A stretch of 64,000 bases of DNA from assembly GCA_036267255.1 (NCBI GenBank), contig DATAWK010000023.1, positions 1-64,000 on the forward strand, read 5' to 3'. This document shows, piece after piece, positions 1 to 8,637 of the stretch. The stretch's first letter is position 1. Each line of letters opens with the position of its first letter. The DNA comes from DATAWK01 sp036267255. GTDB lineage: Bacteria; Acidobacteriota; Terriglobia; Terriglobales; Acidobacteriaceae. Under the pieces are notes generated by a model. That model did no database searches. It was given only the letters and a program-made list of their open reading frames with translations, and was not told the origin of the DNA. The translations under genes were made by a program, and so were the position numbers.

Positions 1-330
1 GACAGGTCCTCCGCCTGAAGGCGTTTGTTTCGTCCAGGTGTGCAATCCATAACTGATCGTTTTGCCGAACTCAATCGTCACGCTTCCCGCTTTTGTCGGC
101 GTGATCGTGTACACGGCCACCTGGGGATTGTTGGTCCCTGCCACAGATCCCACGTTGCTGCTGCCACACCCAAGGCAGAGCGCAAAGAGAGACAGTCCTG
201 CCAGAGGAATTGCGATGGCCTTGAAGGTGCGTTCGCCCTCGATGTGCCGATTAGAACGACAGAAATTGTCGGCCTGGTCTAAGCGCTGCAAAAGATACTG
301 TCTAATTTTCTGGCTGAAATTCATAATCAT
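1..330 (-). CDS. Partial arylsulfotransferase-like lipoprotein, N-terminal end only (cut by left window edge)
   Basis: An open frame runs on the minus strand from an ATG at 330 (second ATG at 324) to the left edge without a stop. Its first ~110 codons closely match the N-terminus of the gene at 529-2175: a basic N-region (KIRQYLLQRL), a hydrophobic stretch ending in the lipobox-like LCLGC, then the start of a small beta-sandwich (NNPQVAVYTITP, KAGSVTIEFGKT). The same leader GAGGCGATCC precedes both starts. It is therefore the 5' end of a tandem paralogue whose catalytic part lies outside the window. Family assignment rests on the complete neighbour; intactness cannot be judged. Confidence 0.8.
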   Translation of the reverse strand, partial: MIMNFSQKIRQYLLQRLDQADNFCRSNRHIEGERTFKAIAIPLAGLSLFALCLGCGSSNVGSVAGTNNPQVAVYTITPTKAGSVTIEFGKTISYGLHTWTKQTPSGGGPV

Positions 331-407
331 CCTGGATCGCCTCTCATACAGTTGGATCGACTTCTTTTCACTAAAAAATCCGAGAATAGATAACAACGTG
401 AAACCTG

Positions 408-482
408 GCGCCCGTTAAGAACTTTGGAACAAGGAATCCAATAAAATCACCGGTTCGGAGTTCGAATCTTCTGGGCGCACCA
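408..482 (+). pseudogene. tRNA-like relic (acceptor stem, T-loop and CCA retained)
   Basis: GCGCCCG at 408-414 can pair at all seven positions (one G-U) with TGGGCGC at 472-478, which is followed by A and an encoded CCA (480-482). TTCGAAT at 461-467 looks like a T-loop. Total length is 75 bases, as for a tRNA. The middle does not form a normal D arm or anticodon arm, and the T stem is one base short. It could be a decayed tRNA gene or an old attachment-site fragment; chance resemblance is not excluded. Confidence 0.4.
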
Positions 483-528
483 TCGAACTCCTTCCTCTAT
501 TGCTTCGCTACTCATCCATCCTTACGAA

Positions 529-2175
529 TTACCATTGCACCCCCGGATACAGGCTGGGCAGCCGATAGGCACGATAGAGGTAATTCTTGATGGACGTCAT
601 GCTCCATACTGTTTGCGGATTACTGCTGTTGGTCACTTCCAGGACTTCTGAATTTGTAGAGCTCAAACCGCACAGGTCATATTCCACATCACCATTCGCC
701 AGTGTTTCAGCATTCCCGCCAAAGTTGTTATACAAAGCCGGCGGCAAAATCTGATGGAACTTAAACGTTGCCGTCATCGCAGACTCGTTGATCTGAAAGA
801 TAGGGATCGTGCTGTAGCATGCCGGTGTGCCTGTGCCGCCACACGTTACTGTGGTGCCTCCGGGATACATCCGGTCGTCGCCATTGTCCATCAAGGTCAG
901 GCCGAATATTCCCGAGGTGTTTGAAGTTGTAAAAGAAGGAGCATGTTGCGCATAATTCCAGTCGGTCGGATCGGTTCCACCCACCAGCTTAAAATCTCCA
1001 CCCTCGCCCAGATGCCACAGGATGTTTCCTGTTCCCGCGCCATTGTTGTAGTCCACCTTTAAGACCCAATTTTGATGACGGATCGAGACTATGATATTTC
1101 CATCATCGGGTGAATATACAACGGCATTGGTATGCGTCCAGTCGGGAAACATCCACGGATGCCGGTTCACATCCAGGTGATCGAACTCATTCCATACCCA
1201 GACCGGTTTCAGGTTGGTATCCAGATCTATGATGACATCTCCCAATACCTGTGTCGGAGTTGTCTGCCCCGTCAACACAACATTCTTCAGTGTGTTGGCC
1301 AGAACCAGCCAGTGCCCATTCGGCAGCACTGTTACATCATGGTGGAATACCTGCAGTGTCAGGTTATAGTTCGCCGCGGCCAATCGGGCATTCAGCTGCG
1401 CCATGGTGATTTGCTTGATCGTGTTTCCCGCCAGATCGAACTCACGCACCAGGTTAGCCGCTCCAGCAATTAAAGGCGGAGTGAGTACAGCTGTTGATCC
1501 GAGAGCGGCAAGAGCAACAAAGTTGCCATCCGGCAGCAGCTTGGGCGCATACCACTGTGCACCGCCTAACCCTGTCAAAAATTGGGAATACATCCATACG
1601 ACGTTTCCAGATAAATCCGTTGCAACAACTTCTCCCGCTGCTGAAATCGGATTCAATATCTCAATTCCGGGTTGCGGTGTCTGTCCCGGTGTGGTCGTTA
1701 CTTTAAGCTGCGGAATCAGAGCTGCCGGATAACTTCCCGTCGTGAACGTATGATCGGTATCGGTAAAGGTCGTGCCATCTCCATATTGCACATCGGCCCG
1801 CATGTGATAGGTCGTGTTGGCCAGCATCCCTGCCACATAAATGCTGACTGGGCCTCCGCCCGGCGGCGTTTGCTGCGTCCAGGTGTGCAATCCATAACTG
1901 GTCGTTTTGCCGAACTCGATCGTCACGCTTCCAGCTTTTGGCGGCGTGATCGTGTACACGGCCACCTGGGGATTGTTGGTCCCTGCCACATAGCCCAGGC
2001 TGTTGTTGCCGCACCCCAGACAAAGTGCAAAGAGAGAAAGGCCACCCACAGGAACTGCGATGGCCTTGAAGATGCATTCGCTCTTGATGATTCGAGTGAA
2101 ACGATGAAATTTGTTGGCCTGTTGTAAGCGCTGCAAAAGATACTGTCTAATTTTATGGGTGAAACTCACAATCAT
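529..2175 (-). CDS. Arylsulfotransferase (ASST)-like exported lipoprotein
   Basis: 548 residues. The N-terminus is basic, then a hydrophobic segment ends in LCLGC (about residues 50-55), a plausible lipobox, so the protein is probably membrane-anchored outside the cytoplasm. Residues ~70-145 resemble a small fibronectin-like beta-sandwich. The rest resembles the beta-propeller of PF05935/PF14269 arylsulfotransferases: NGHWLVLANT, a His-containing WTHTNAV near 345, SIRHQNW near 363 and QHAPSF near 409, where the family has catalytic His/Arg residues. Family members move sulfate between phenolic compounds without PAPS; the substrate here is unknown. The start is supported by conservation in the upstream paralogue. 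The long charged region before the hydrophobic segment is unusual for a lipoprotein signal. Confidence 0.75.
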   Translation of the reverse strand: MIVSFTHKIRQYLLQRLQQANKFHRFTRIIKSECIFKAIAVPVGGLSLFALCLGCGNNSLGYVAGTNNPQVAVYTITPPKAGSVTIEFGKTTSYGLHTWTQQTPPGGGPVSIYVAGMLANTTYHMRADVQYGDGTTFTDTDHTFTTGSYPAALIPQLKVTTTPGQTPQPGIEILNPISAAGEVVATDLSGNVVWMYSQFLTGLGGAQWYAPKLLPDGNFVALAALGSTAVLTPPLIAGAANLVREFDLAGNTIKQITMAQLNARLAAANYNLTLQVFHHDVTVLPNGHWLVLANTLKNVVLTGQTTPTQVLGDVIIDLDTNLKPVWVWNEFDHLDVNRHPWMFPDWTHTNAVVYSPDDGNIIVSIRHQNWVLKVDYNNGAGTGNILWHLGEGGDFKLVGGTDPTDWNYAQHAPSFTTSNTSGIFGLTLMDNGDDRMYPGGTTVTCGGTGTPACYSTIPIFQINESAMTATFKFHQILPPALYNNFGGNAETLANGDVEYDLCGLSSTNSEVLEVTNSSNPQTVWSMTSIKNYLYRAYRLPSLYPGVQW

Positions 2176-2336
2176 CTTGGATCGCCTCTCATGGAGTTGG
2201 ACGGACTACCTTTTACAGAAGACTCAAAGAACAGTTAGCAGCGCAAGCCCAGGCATAAGAACACGGATTTCGAATCAATGTCGCGCAAATCTTCGACAAA
2301 ACACACAGTTGATAAACCTTATATTCCCAAACATCT

Positions 2337-2365
2337 TTATGAACAGATTTATTGCTACTTATAAT
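2337..2365 (+). promoter_or_regulatory. Possible promoter of the methyltransferase gene
   Basis: A perfect TATAAT at 2360-2365 lies in the AT-rich part of the 265-base gap upstream of the methyltransferase. With 17-bp spacing the -35 would be TTATGA (2337-2342), a poor match. No other gene-like feature is seen in 2176-2440. Confidence 0.35.
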
Positions 2366-2440
2366 AGTGCTTCATATTCGTTTTTCTACGGTATTTTTTG
2401 CGATGCCGGTACAACGCATCCATCGGCTACCTCGATTTAG

Positions 2441-3316
2441 GTGGAGACTCGTTTCCCATTGATGCAAGAAGAGCGCCCCAGCAGGACTGCCCAGCGAGTT
2501 GCCGTGCGCCGGGCAGTCCACCAAATCCTTGATAATCCTCGGGTATTCGAGGACCCTGTCGCCCTGGCTATCCTTGGCGTCGAGGCTGAGGCTGAACTAC
2601 GCGCCGACGCCGCCAGGCCACAGCCACTCGGTGCGCAAATCCTGCGTGCCTTTATGGCCGTACGCAGCCGATTTGCCGAAGACGAACTGGCCCACGCTAT
2701 CCACCGGGGAGCCACGCAGTATGTTGTCCTGGGAGCCGGCCTAGATACCTTTGCCTATCGCAATCCCTGGCATGATCGCGGCCTTCGGGTTTTTGAAGTT
2801 GACCATCCAGCCACGCAAACATGGAAGCGCCATCGGCTGGATGCGGCTCGCATCGCAATCCCTTCCTCATTGACGTTTGCGCCGGTGAATTTCGAGAGCC
2901 AATCGCTTGCCGACGGATTGCAACTTGCTGGATTTCAGCCCGATGCCGTTACCTTCTTCTCCTGGCTGGGTGTCGTGCCCTACTTGACGCATATCTCCGT
3001 CCAGACCACGCTCCGTTTCATCGCTGCCATGCCGCCGGGCAGCGGCGTTGTCTTCGACTATGCCCGTCCGCGCGAATCCCTGAATGAGGCGGAACGCCTG
3101 GCATTCGACAACCTGGCGCGCCGCGTGGCCGCAGCCGGGGAGCCATTCCAGACCTTCTTTGATCCACCTGCCCTCACCGAAGAACTTCGCCGGATGGGCT
3201 TCCGCCAGATCGAAGATTTAGGATCGACAGTTATCAATGCCCGTTACTTCCAGAACCGCACGGACGGGTTGGCATTGATGGGCGATGCAGCTCACTTGCT
3301 CTGCGCACAGGTATAA
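2441..3316 (+). CDS. SAM-dependent methyltransferase, LCM / TIGR00027 family
   Basis: 291 residues from GTG 2441. The N-terminal SRTAQRVAVRRAVHQ and FEDPVALAILG pattern, then the SAM-binding YVVLGAGLDTFAYR, FEVDHPATQ and the later FSWLGVVPYL are typical of the leucine-carboxyl-methyltransferase-like family (PF04072), common in soil bacteria and often of unknown substrate. An alternative ATG at 2462 has AGGTGGAG upstream at somewhat long spacing and may be the true start. The gene stands alone, divergent from the sulfotransferase genes. Family is clear; substrate is not. Confidence 0.85.
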   Translation: METRFPLMQEERPSRTAQRVAVRRAVHQILDNPRVFEDPVALAILGVEAEAELRADAARPQPLGAQILRAFMAVRSRFAEDELAHAIHRGATQYVVLGAGLDTFAYRNPWHDRGLRVFEVDHPATQTWKRHRLDAARIAIPSSLTFAPVNFESQSLADGLQLAGFQPDAVTFFSWLGVVPYLTHISVQTTLRFIAAMPPGSGVVFDYARPRESLNEAERLAFDNLARRVAAAGEPFQTFFDPPALTEELRRMGFRQIEDLGSTVINARYFQNRTDGLALMGDAAHLLCAQV

Positions 3317-3396
3317 GCCAGCAACCATACCGGGCTGCTTCGTACGCACAAGAATCCTTTCGCAGCCCTGTAGCCTCCAGGCCACACTCGGTCAAC

Positions 3397-3410
3397 ATGA
3401 CACTTGTCAT
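3397..3410. promoter_or_regulatory. Inverted repeat upstream of the ABC exporter operon (candidate operator)
   Basis: ATGACA (3397-3402), two bases, TGTCAT (3405-3410): a perfect dyad about 95 bp before the first gene of an operon that ends in a LuxR-type response regulator. Dimeric response regulators of this class bind such dyads, so autoregulation is a reasonable inference. No convincing -10 was found nearby. Confidence 0.35.
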
Positions 3411-3504
3411 CTTCAAAAAGTGATTTCCTCCACTGGTTTGCGCTTCCCTGCCGTCGCATTCTGACATTGCACCCAAATGGATGCGAATTCAGAAGGAGGC
3501 TGAT

Positions 3505-4458
3505 ATGGCAGCCACAACAGTTCTGGAGTCCTTGCACCCCACCGCTCCCCGGCAAGCCGATGCCGCTGCAGTCGCAAGCCTGCGCAGCGTCACCAAGCAC
3601 TATGGCAATCAGGTCGCCCTCGACCATCTCTCGCTCGACCTGCATCGTGGGGAGATTGTCGCTCTGCTCGGCCCCAATGGAGCCGGTAAAACCACAGCCG
3701 TTCGATTGATGCTGGGGCTGATTACGCCTACCTCAGGCTCTGTGCATGTGCTTGGCGGCGATCCGCGCGATCACAAAGTACGAGCCAACATTGGCGCCAT
3801 GCTGCAGGTGGCACGTATGCCCGAAACTCTCCGCGTTCGCGAATACATCGACCTGTTCCGCAGCTATTACCCGAACCCGCTCAGCTATTCGCAATCTCTC
3901 GCCCTGGGTCATTTGGATGAGATCAAGGACCGTCTCTTCGGCGATCTCTCCGGCGGCCAAAAGCAGCGCGTGCTTTTTGCCCTTGCCGCTTGTGGCGATC
4001 CCGATCTTCTCTTTCTCGATGAACCGACCGTCGGCATGGACATTGATGCCCGCCGCACCCTGTGGGGTCAAATTCGCAGTCTGGCGCAGCGCGGAAAAAC
4101 CGTTCTGTTAACCACGCACTATCTCGAAGAAGCCGACGCCCTGGCGCACCGCGTGATTGTCCTCAATCACGGAAAGATCATTGCCGAAGGCACATCGGAA
4201 GCCATCAAGCGCCAGGTTTCGGGTTCCAAAATCCGCTGCATTACCACGCTGGAGGAAAGCATCGTCTGCGCCATTCCTTCCGTCGTCAATGTCACGCGGG
4301 ATCGTGAGGCCCTGCTGATTACAACCACTGACGCTGAATCCGTTGTGCGATCGCTCTTCCAGAAAGATCCTTCGCTCAGCGGTCTGCAAGTAACCAGCGC
4401 CGGCCTGGATGATGCCTTCCTTGCCCTGACCAAAAGTGAGAACCCCAAAGCCAACTAG
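3505..4458 (+). CDS. ABC-2 type exporter, ATP-binding protein
   Basis: 317 residues from ATG 3505. An upstream in-frame ATG at 3481 exists, but AAGGAGG at 3493-3499 places the ribosome on 3505. Walker A GPNGAGKTT, signature LSGGQKQR, Walker B LLFLDEPTVGMD and H-loop TTHYLEEAD are all intact; the tail beyond ~residue 230 is the accessory domain usual in DrrA/NatA-like exporter ATPases. It powers the permease at 4506. With the sensor kinase and regulator downstream the order matches Bacillus yvfRSTU-type loci, which export peptides, lipids or antibiotics. The cargo cannot be read from sequence. Confidence 0.93.
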   Translation: MAATTVLESLHPTAPRQADAAAVASLRSVTKHYGNQVALDHLSLDLHRGEIVALLGPNGAGKTTAVRLMLGLITPTSGSVHVLGGDPRDHKVRANIGAMLQVARMPETLRVREYIDLFRSYYPNPLSYSQSLALGHLDEIKDRLFGDLSGGQKQRVLFALAACGDPDLLFLDEPTVGMDIDARRTLWGQIRSLAQRGKTVLLTTHYLEEADALAHRVIVLNHGKIIAEGTSEAIKRQVSGSKIRCITTLEESIVCAIPSVVNVTRDREALLITTTDAESVVRSLFQKDPSLSGLQVTSAGLDDAFLALTKSENPKAN

Positions 4459-4505
4459 GGGCCTGTTAACCAACGTGCCCGACTCATGCTTCAGGAGAAA
4501 TTGTC

Positions 4506-5306
4506 ATGACCACCGCCGCTATCGCTGCAACCAGTCAGCAGTCTTCGTTCGCACACAGCACCCGTATCTATGCCAAGGAAATTCAGTACGAATTTCTCAA
4601 GACGTCGCGCAACCGGATGTATAGCATCTCGACCATCAGCTTTCCTGTCGTCTTCTATTTCCTCTTCGGCATTGCGAATCGTCACGCCATGATGGGAGAT
4701 ATCTCGATAGCCAAATATCTCCTCGCCAGCTATTGCTGTTTTGGTGTCATTGGAGCCGCACTCTTCGGCATCGGCGTCGGCTTCGCCAATGAACGCAGCC
4801 AGGGATGGCTGGAGGTCAAGCGCGCCAGCCCCATGCCCAGCATGGCCTACATCGTCGCCAAGCTCACCTCATGCATTGCTTTTGGATGGATCGTGACCGC
4901 CTCGCTCATGGCTCTGGGCATAGCGTTTGGCGGCGTGCATCTCACGATGATGGAGATTGCCTCTCTGTTCGCGCTCACCACCCTTGGATCTCTTCCTTTT
5001 GCCGCCATGGGCCTGCTCATTGGCCTGCTTGTGCCTGCCAACGCTGCACCGGGAATTATCAACCTGATCTATCTGCCTATGTCCTTCTGTTCCGGTCTAT
5101 GGATGCCGCTACAGTTTTTGCCTCACTGGGTGCAAACAATCGCACCCTTTCTTCCCGCATATCACTATGGCCAGATGGGATTGGAAATCGTGGGCTTCGG
5201 CAACAAGGCCGCTTTCCTGGGTCACTTCAATGCATTGCTCGGTTTCACTTTTCTCTTTCTGGGGCTCAGTTGGCTTTTATTGAATCGCTCCAACGGCAGG
5301 GCGTAA
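4506..5306 (+). CDS. ABC-2 type exporter, membrane permease
   Basis: 266 residues with about six hydrophobic segments and the ABC-2 layout: a first helix at ~40-60 (FPVVFYFLFG), a cytoplasmic loop with ERSQGWLEVKRASPMP, and the FCSGLWMPLQFLP segment before the last helices. AGGAG lies just before ATG 4506. It follows the ATPase gene by 47 bases and precedes the sensor kinase by 32, so the four genes are probably one transcript. It should form the membrane channel of a homodimeric exporter with the 3505 product. Confidence 0.9.
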   Translation: MTTAAIAATSQQSSFAHSTRIYAKEIQYEFLKTSRNRMYSISTISFPVVFYFLFGIANRHAMMGDISIAKYLLASYCCFGVIGAALFGIGVGFANERSQGWLEVKRASPMPSMAYIVAKLTSCIAFGWIVTASLMALGIAFGGVHLTMMEIASLFALTTLGSLPFAAMGLLIGLLVPANAAPGIINLIYLPMSFCSGLWMPLQFLPHWVQTIAPFLPAYHYGQMGLEIVGFGNKAAFLGHFNALLGFTFLFLGLSWLLLNRSNGRA

Positions 5307-5338
5307 TACTGTACATATATTGAAGGCGAGCAACGGCG

Positions 5339-6451
5339 ATGCGGCTACTACCAATCTCCATTAAAAAGGAACTCGGCTGGACACCCTTCTACTGGCTGGC
5401 GTACCTCGGGTTCCTTTTCATCGAGCCAATCGCAAATCACGAAGGACTTGTTTCGTGGCTTTGGCTCGTGCTGGCGCTCGCCGTTTTTCTCACCTTATAC
5501 CTGCTGGCTCACTGGTATCGCGATAAACGCGGCCTTCTCGTAATCCTGGGCATCGTCCTGCTTGGCGTCGTCTACATGCCATTCAATGGCGGGGCTGCCT
5601 GCTTCTTTATCTATGCCGCTTCTCTGTTCCCCTATACATATGCCGTTTCCGCCAAAGCTTTTCTCGGCCTGTTGAGCGCCGAAGTCGCCGTCATTGCGCT
5701 GGAAACCTGGCTGTTTCACGTCAACCTGTCATCAGCTCTCTCAGGAATTGTCTTCTCCATTTTGATTGGAGCAAGCAGCCTGCATTTTGCGGAAAAAAAG
5801 CGCGCCCACATAAAATTGCAACTTGCGCAGAATGAGATCGAGCACCTGGCCAAAACCGCGGAGCGGGAGCGGATCGCACGCGACCTGCACGATGTGCTGG
5901 GTCACACGCTCTCGCTCATCACGCTCAAGTCGGAGCTCGCCGGACGCCTGCTCGATAAAAATTCCGCGCAACAAACGGCACTGGCCCGCAAAGAAATTTA
6001 CGATATCGAGCAGACCGCGCGTCAGGCCCTGGCCGAGGTACGCGAGGCCATTGTTGGCTATCGCAGCGAGGGATTTGCCGCAGAGATGGACCGCGCCGAA
6101 CGCACGCTGGAAGCTGCCGGCGTCAAGCTTCAGTGCGAAAGCAAACCGCCAAACTTAAGTCCGGCAGAAGAAACAGTCCTCTCACTCGCCCTGCGCGAAG
6201 CCGTCACCAACATCGTGCGCCACGCCGAAGCGCGCACCTGCCGCCTGCGTCTGTCGGAAGAAAACAATTATGTTTCTCTTGTTGTCGAAGACGATGGCCG
6301 CGGCGGAGTTTTCTTTGAAGGCAATGGCCTGCGCGGCATGCGTGAACGCGTCGAGGCCTTCGGCGGCTACTTTATCTGCGAAGGCAACAACGGAACGCGC
6401 ATTGCTCTCGGCCTGCCAACAAAAATTCATCCAGATACGGTCGCTTTGTGA
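5339..6451 (+). CDS. Sensor histidine kinase, DesK/NarX-like (HisKA_3)
   Basis: 370 residues. The N-terminal ~150 residues contain about five or six membrane helices with short loops, so the sensor is essentially intramembrane. A coiled linker leads into RERIARDLHDVLGHTLS, where His184 is the expected phosphorylation site; the C-terminal HATPase_c domain has VTNIVRHAEA and VVEDDGRGG (N and G boxes). Intramembrane-sensing kinases of this kind respond to membrane state or membrane-active compounds. The stop overlaps the regulator's GTG by four bases, indicating translational coupling. Confidence 0.92.
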   Translation: MRLLPISIKKELGWTPFYWLAYLGFLFIEPIANHEGLVSWLWLVLALAVFLTLYLLAHWYRDKRGLLVILGIVLLGVVYMPFNGGAACFFIYAASLFPYTYAVSAKAFLGLLSAEVAVIALETWLFHVNLSSALSGIVFSILIGASSLHFAEKKRAHIKLQLAQNEIEHLAKTAERERIARDLHDVLGHTLSLITLKSELAGRLLDKNSAQQTALARKEIYDIEQTARQALAEVREAIVGYRSEGFAAEMDRAERTLEAAGVKLQCESKPPNLSPAEETVLSLALREAVTNIVRHAEARTCRLRLSEENNYVSLVVEDDGRGGVFFEGNGLRGMRERVEAFGGYFICEGNNGTRIALGLPTKIHPDTVAL

Positions 6452-7083
6452 CGCTCACCCACGCTGAGACAAACGGGAAAATTCGTGTGCTGCTGGTCGA
6501 AGACCAGAGCATGGTGCGGGGTGCGCTGGCCGCGTTGCTGGAAACCGAACCGGACATCGTCGTCGTTGGCCAGGCCAGTAATGGACGCGCCGCTCTCGCC
6601 GCCGTCGCGCAGACTGCTCCCGACGTGGTCGTCACCGACATTGAAATGCCGGAGATGACCGGCCTGACCCTCGCCGCCGAACTGCACGAGCGAAAATCCA
6701 GGCTGCACGTCATCATCCTGACCACCTTCGCCCGTCCCGGCTACCTGCGCCGCGCGCTCAATGCCGGAGCGCAGGGCTATCTGCTCAAAGACCGCCCCGC
6801 AGCGGAACTTGCCGAAGCCGTCCGGCGCGTCGCTCGCGGCCTGCGTGTCATCGATCCCGAACTTGCAGCCGAGGTCTGGAGCGCGGATCCCGATCCGCTC
6901 AGCGAGCGTGAGCGTCAGATTCTATGGCGCGCCGGGGAGGGTAGCTCCTCCGCTGAAATTGCCGACGAGCTGCACCTCTCCGAAGGCACCGTGCGCAACT
7001 ATCTTTCCGAAGCCATCAGCAAGCTGGGCGCAGCCAATCGCATTGAGGCCGCACGTATCGCCCGTCAAAAGGGCTGGCTGTAA
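6448..7083 (+). CDS. Response regulator, NarL/LuxR family
   Basis: 211 residues starting at GTG 6448. Receiver domain: acidic pair E18-D19, phospho-acceptor Asp64 (VVTDIEMPEMTG), T in IILTTFA and Lys in LLKD. C-terminal LuxR-type helix-turn-helix at ~148-205 (LSERERQILWRAGEG, IADELHLSEGTVRNYLS). It is the partner of the kinase at 5339 and probably controls the operon itself. No terminator is visible after the stop. Confidence 0.93.
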   Translation: MTLTHAETNGKIRVLLVEDQSMVRGALAALLETEPDIVVVGQASNGRAALAAVAQTAPDVVVTDIEMPEMTGLTLAAELHERKSRLHVIILTTFARPGYLRRALNAGAQGYLLKDRPAAELAEAVRRVARGLRVIDPELAAEVWSADPDPLSERERQILWRAGEGSSSAEIADELHLSEGTVRNYLSEAISKLGAANRIEAARIARQKGWL

Positions 7084-7183
7084 CGGCCATTCCACGGTCT
7101 AACCCCTTTCAAAGCCAGCATTCCCCGCTCACACTGCCTTTGCTACCATCCAATTTCGCTAATCTCTTTTCTGCCGCAAGCAA

Positions 7184-7212
7184 TTGACGACCATTTTGGT
7201 CGCAGTTACAAT
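7184..7212 (+). promoter_or_regulatory. Strong sigma70-type promoter with an inverted repeat in the spacer, upstream of the iron-transport operon
   Basis: TTGACG (7184-7189), exactly 17 bases, TACAAT (7207-7212). The spacer region holds CGACCA (7188-7193) and TGGTCG (7197-7202), a perfect six-base dyad separated by three T, where a bound dimer would occlude RNA polymerase. The sequence does not resemble the AT-rich Fur box. The leader to ATG 7350 would be about 130 bases. Confidence 0.6.
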
Positions 7213-7349
7213 CAACCTTGCACAGGATCTTCCGGTTCTCTTTGTAACACCTAGGGTTTACACAGGTTACTGAACGCTTCAGACGACATATGGATCGTCA
7301 AATTTCCACAGCCCGATAGCTCACAGGAAAGGTCGTTCATCAGACTGTA

Positions 7350-8615
7350 ATGTTGCAGGCATTCATCATCACGTTGCGGGAAGGCGTCGAAGCCGCGCTG
7401 ATCATCGGCATCGTTTTCGCATATCTCAATAAGATCGGCCGCCATGACCTCAAGCGTGTCGTTCTCGCCGCGCTTGCGGCTGCCTGCATCGCCAGCCTGG
7501 TCGTTGCCATCATCCTCTCCCGCATCCAGTTCAACGAGGACATGTTTGAAGGCATCATCATGCTGGTGGCCGCTGTGTTCGTTCTCAGCATGATCTGGTT
7601 CATGCAGCACACGGCGAAAACCATGAAGGGCCACATCGAAAAGAAGCTTGGAGCGCTCACCGGCAGCGGCTCCAAGACCGGCCTTTTTCTTTTTGTGTTT
7701 CTGATGGTGTTTCGCGAGGGTGTGGAGACCGTTCTCATCCTCGGCGCTGTTTCTCTCAATTCCACAGAGCTGATGAGCTTCTTCGGCACGCTGCTGGGCG
7801 TTACCTGCGCCGTTGTTTTTGGTGTCCTCTTTGTCAAAGGCAGTGTCCGCATCAACCTGCAGCGCTTCTTCCGTGTCACCTCGGTCATTCTGTACTTCGT
7901 CGTCTTCCAGTTGCTCATCTCCGGCCTGCATGAACTGTCGGAATACGGCATTTTGCCCTCCAGCAGGACCGAAATGCGCATCATCGGCCCCATCGTCAGC
8001 AACGATTCCTTCTTCTTCATCACCATTCTGGCGCTGGCCGGTTTGATGGTGCTGTTTGAATATCGCAAACGCGCGGCGCAAACAACGCTGGCAACAAACT
8101 CCGGGACCCTCAATGCCGCCGAGCGTCGCAAGGCGGAATGGTCCGCACGCCGCGAACGGCTCTGGATGACCGCCGTCTATACCTGCAGCTTTGTCTTCAT
8201 CTTTCTTATTACGGCCCAGTTCATTTACGCCAAAAGCACCACTGCGCTTTCGCCGGCAGCTCCCGTGACTTTGACCGGATCGCAGGTGACCGTACCTGTT
8301 TCGCAGGTACAGGACGATCAACTGCATCGCTACGTCGTCAACGTCAACGGCACGGACGTGCGTTTCCTGCTCTTCCGCAGGCCGGATGGAAAAATCGTCA
8401 GCGTGGCCGATGCCTGCCAGATATGCGGTCCCGTCGGCTTTTACAAAAGTGGGAACAACATTATCTGCAAGCTCTGTGCTTCGCCGCTGACGGCGCAGTC
8501 CATGGGCCAGCCCGGCGGCTGCAACCCCGTGCCGCTGCAATCCACCATCGCCGGTGGCTTTGTGATTATCACCGCGCACAATCTGGAGGCGCTGGTGCCC
8601 ACCTTCTCTAAATAA
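7350..8615 (+). CDS. Iron permease FTR1 fused to an Fe-S-containing DUF2318 domain
   Basis: 421 residues. The N-terminal ~240 residues form the FTR1 permease with its two REGVE motifs (10-14 and 122-126), whose acidic residues handle iron. After a linker and another helix (~275-295) comes an extracytoplasmic DUF2318 domain with CQIC (Cys356, Cys359), CKLC (Cys373, Cys376) and GGCNPVPL (Cys391). In Campylobacter cj1658-1663 and E. coli fetM/fetA-F these are separate proteins beside two FtsX-like permeases and an ATPase, the same partners found here. Start chosen at ATG 7350 with AGGAAAGG upstream. The domain calls are firm; the direction and redox form of iron moved are inference. Confidence 0.9.
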   Translation: MLQAFIITLREGVEAALIIGIVFAYLNKIGRHDLKRVVLAALAAACIASLVVAIILSRIQFNEDMFEGIIMLVAAVFVLSMIWFMQHTAKTMKGHIEKKLGALTGSGSKTGLFLFVFLMVFREGVETVLILGAVSLNSTELMSFFGTLLGVTCAVVFGVLFVKGSVRINLQRFFRVTSVILYFVVFQLLISGLHELSEYGILPSSRTEMRIIGPIVSNDSFFFITILALAGLMVLFEYRKRAAQTTLATNSGTLNAAERRKAEWSARRERLWMTAVYTCSFVFIFLITAQFIYAKSTTALSPAAPVTLTGSQVTVPVSQVQDDQLHRYVVNVNGTDVRFLLFRRPDGKIVSVADACQICGPVGFYKSGNNIICKLCASPLTAQSMGQPGGCNPVPLQSTIAGGFVIITAHNLEALVPTFSK

Positions 8616-8637
8616 CAAGGGGGCATGCGATCCGCTT

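Noticed and set aside
408..482. Functional tRNA gene
   Set aside because: No D arm or anticodon arm can be drawn and the T stem is one base short.
7184..7212. Fur box at the iron-operon promoter
   Set aside because: The dyad CGACCA/TGGTCG does not resemble the GATAATGAT-type Fur consensus.
7350..8615. EfeUOB-type iron system
   Set aside because: No EfeO is adjacent, and the DyP peroxidase at 43116 lacks a signal peptide and is far away; DUF2318 and FtsX-like partners point to the Fet type.
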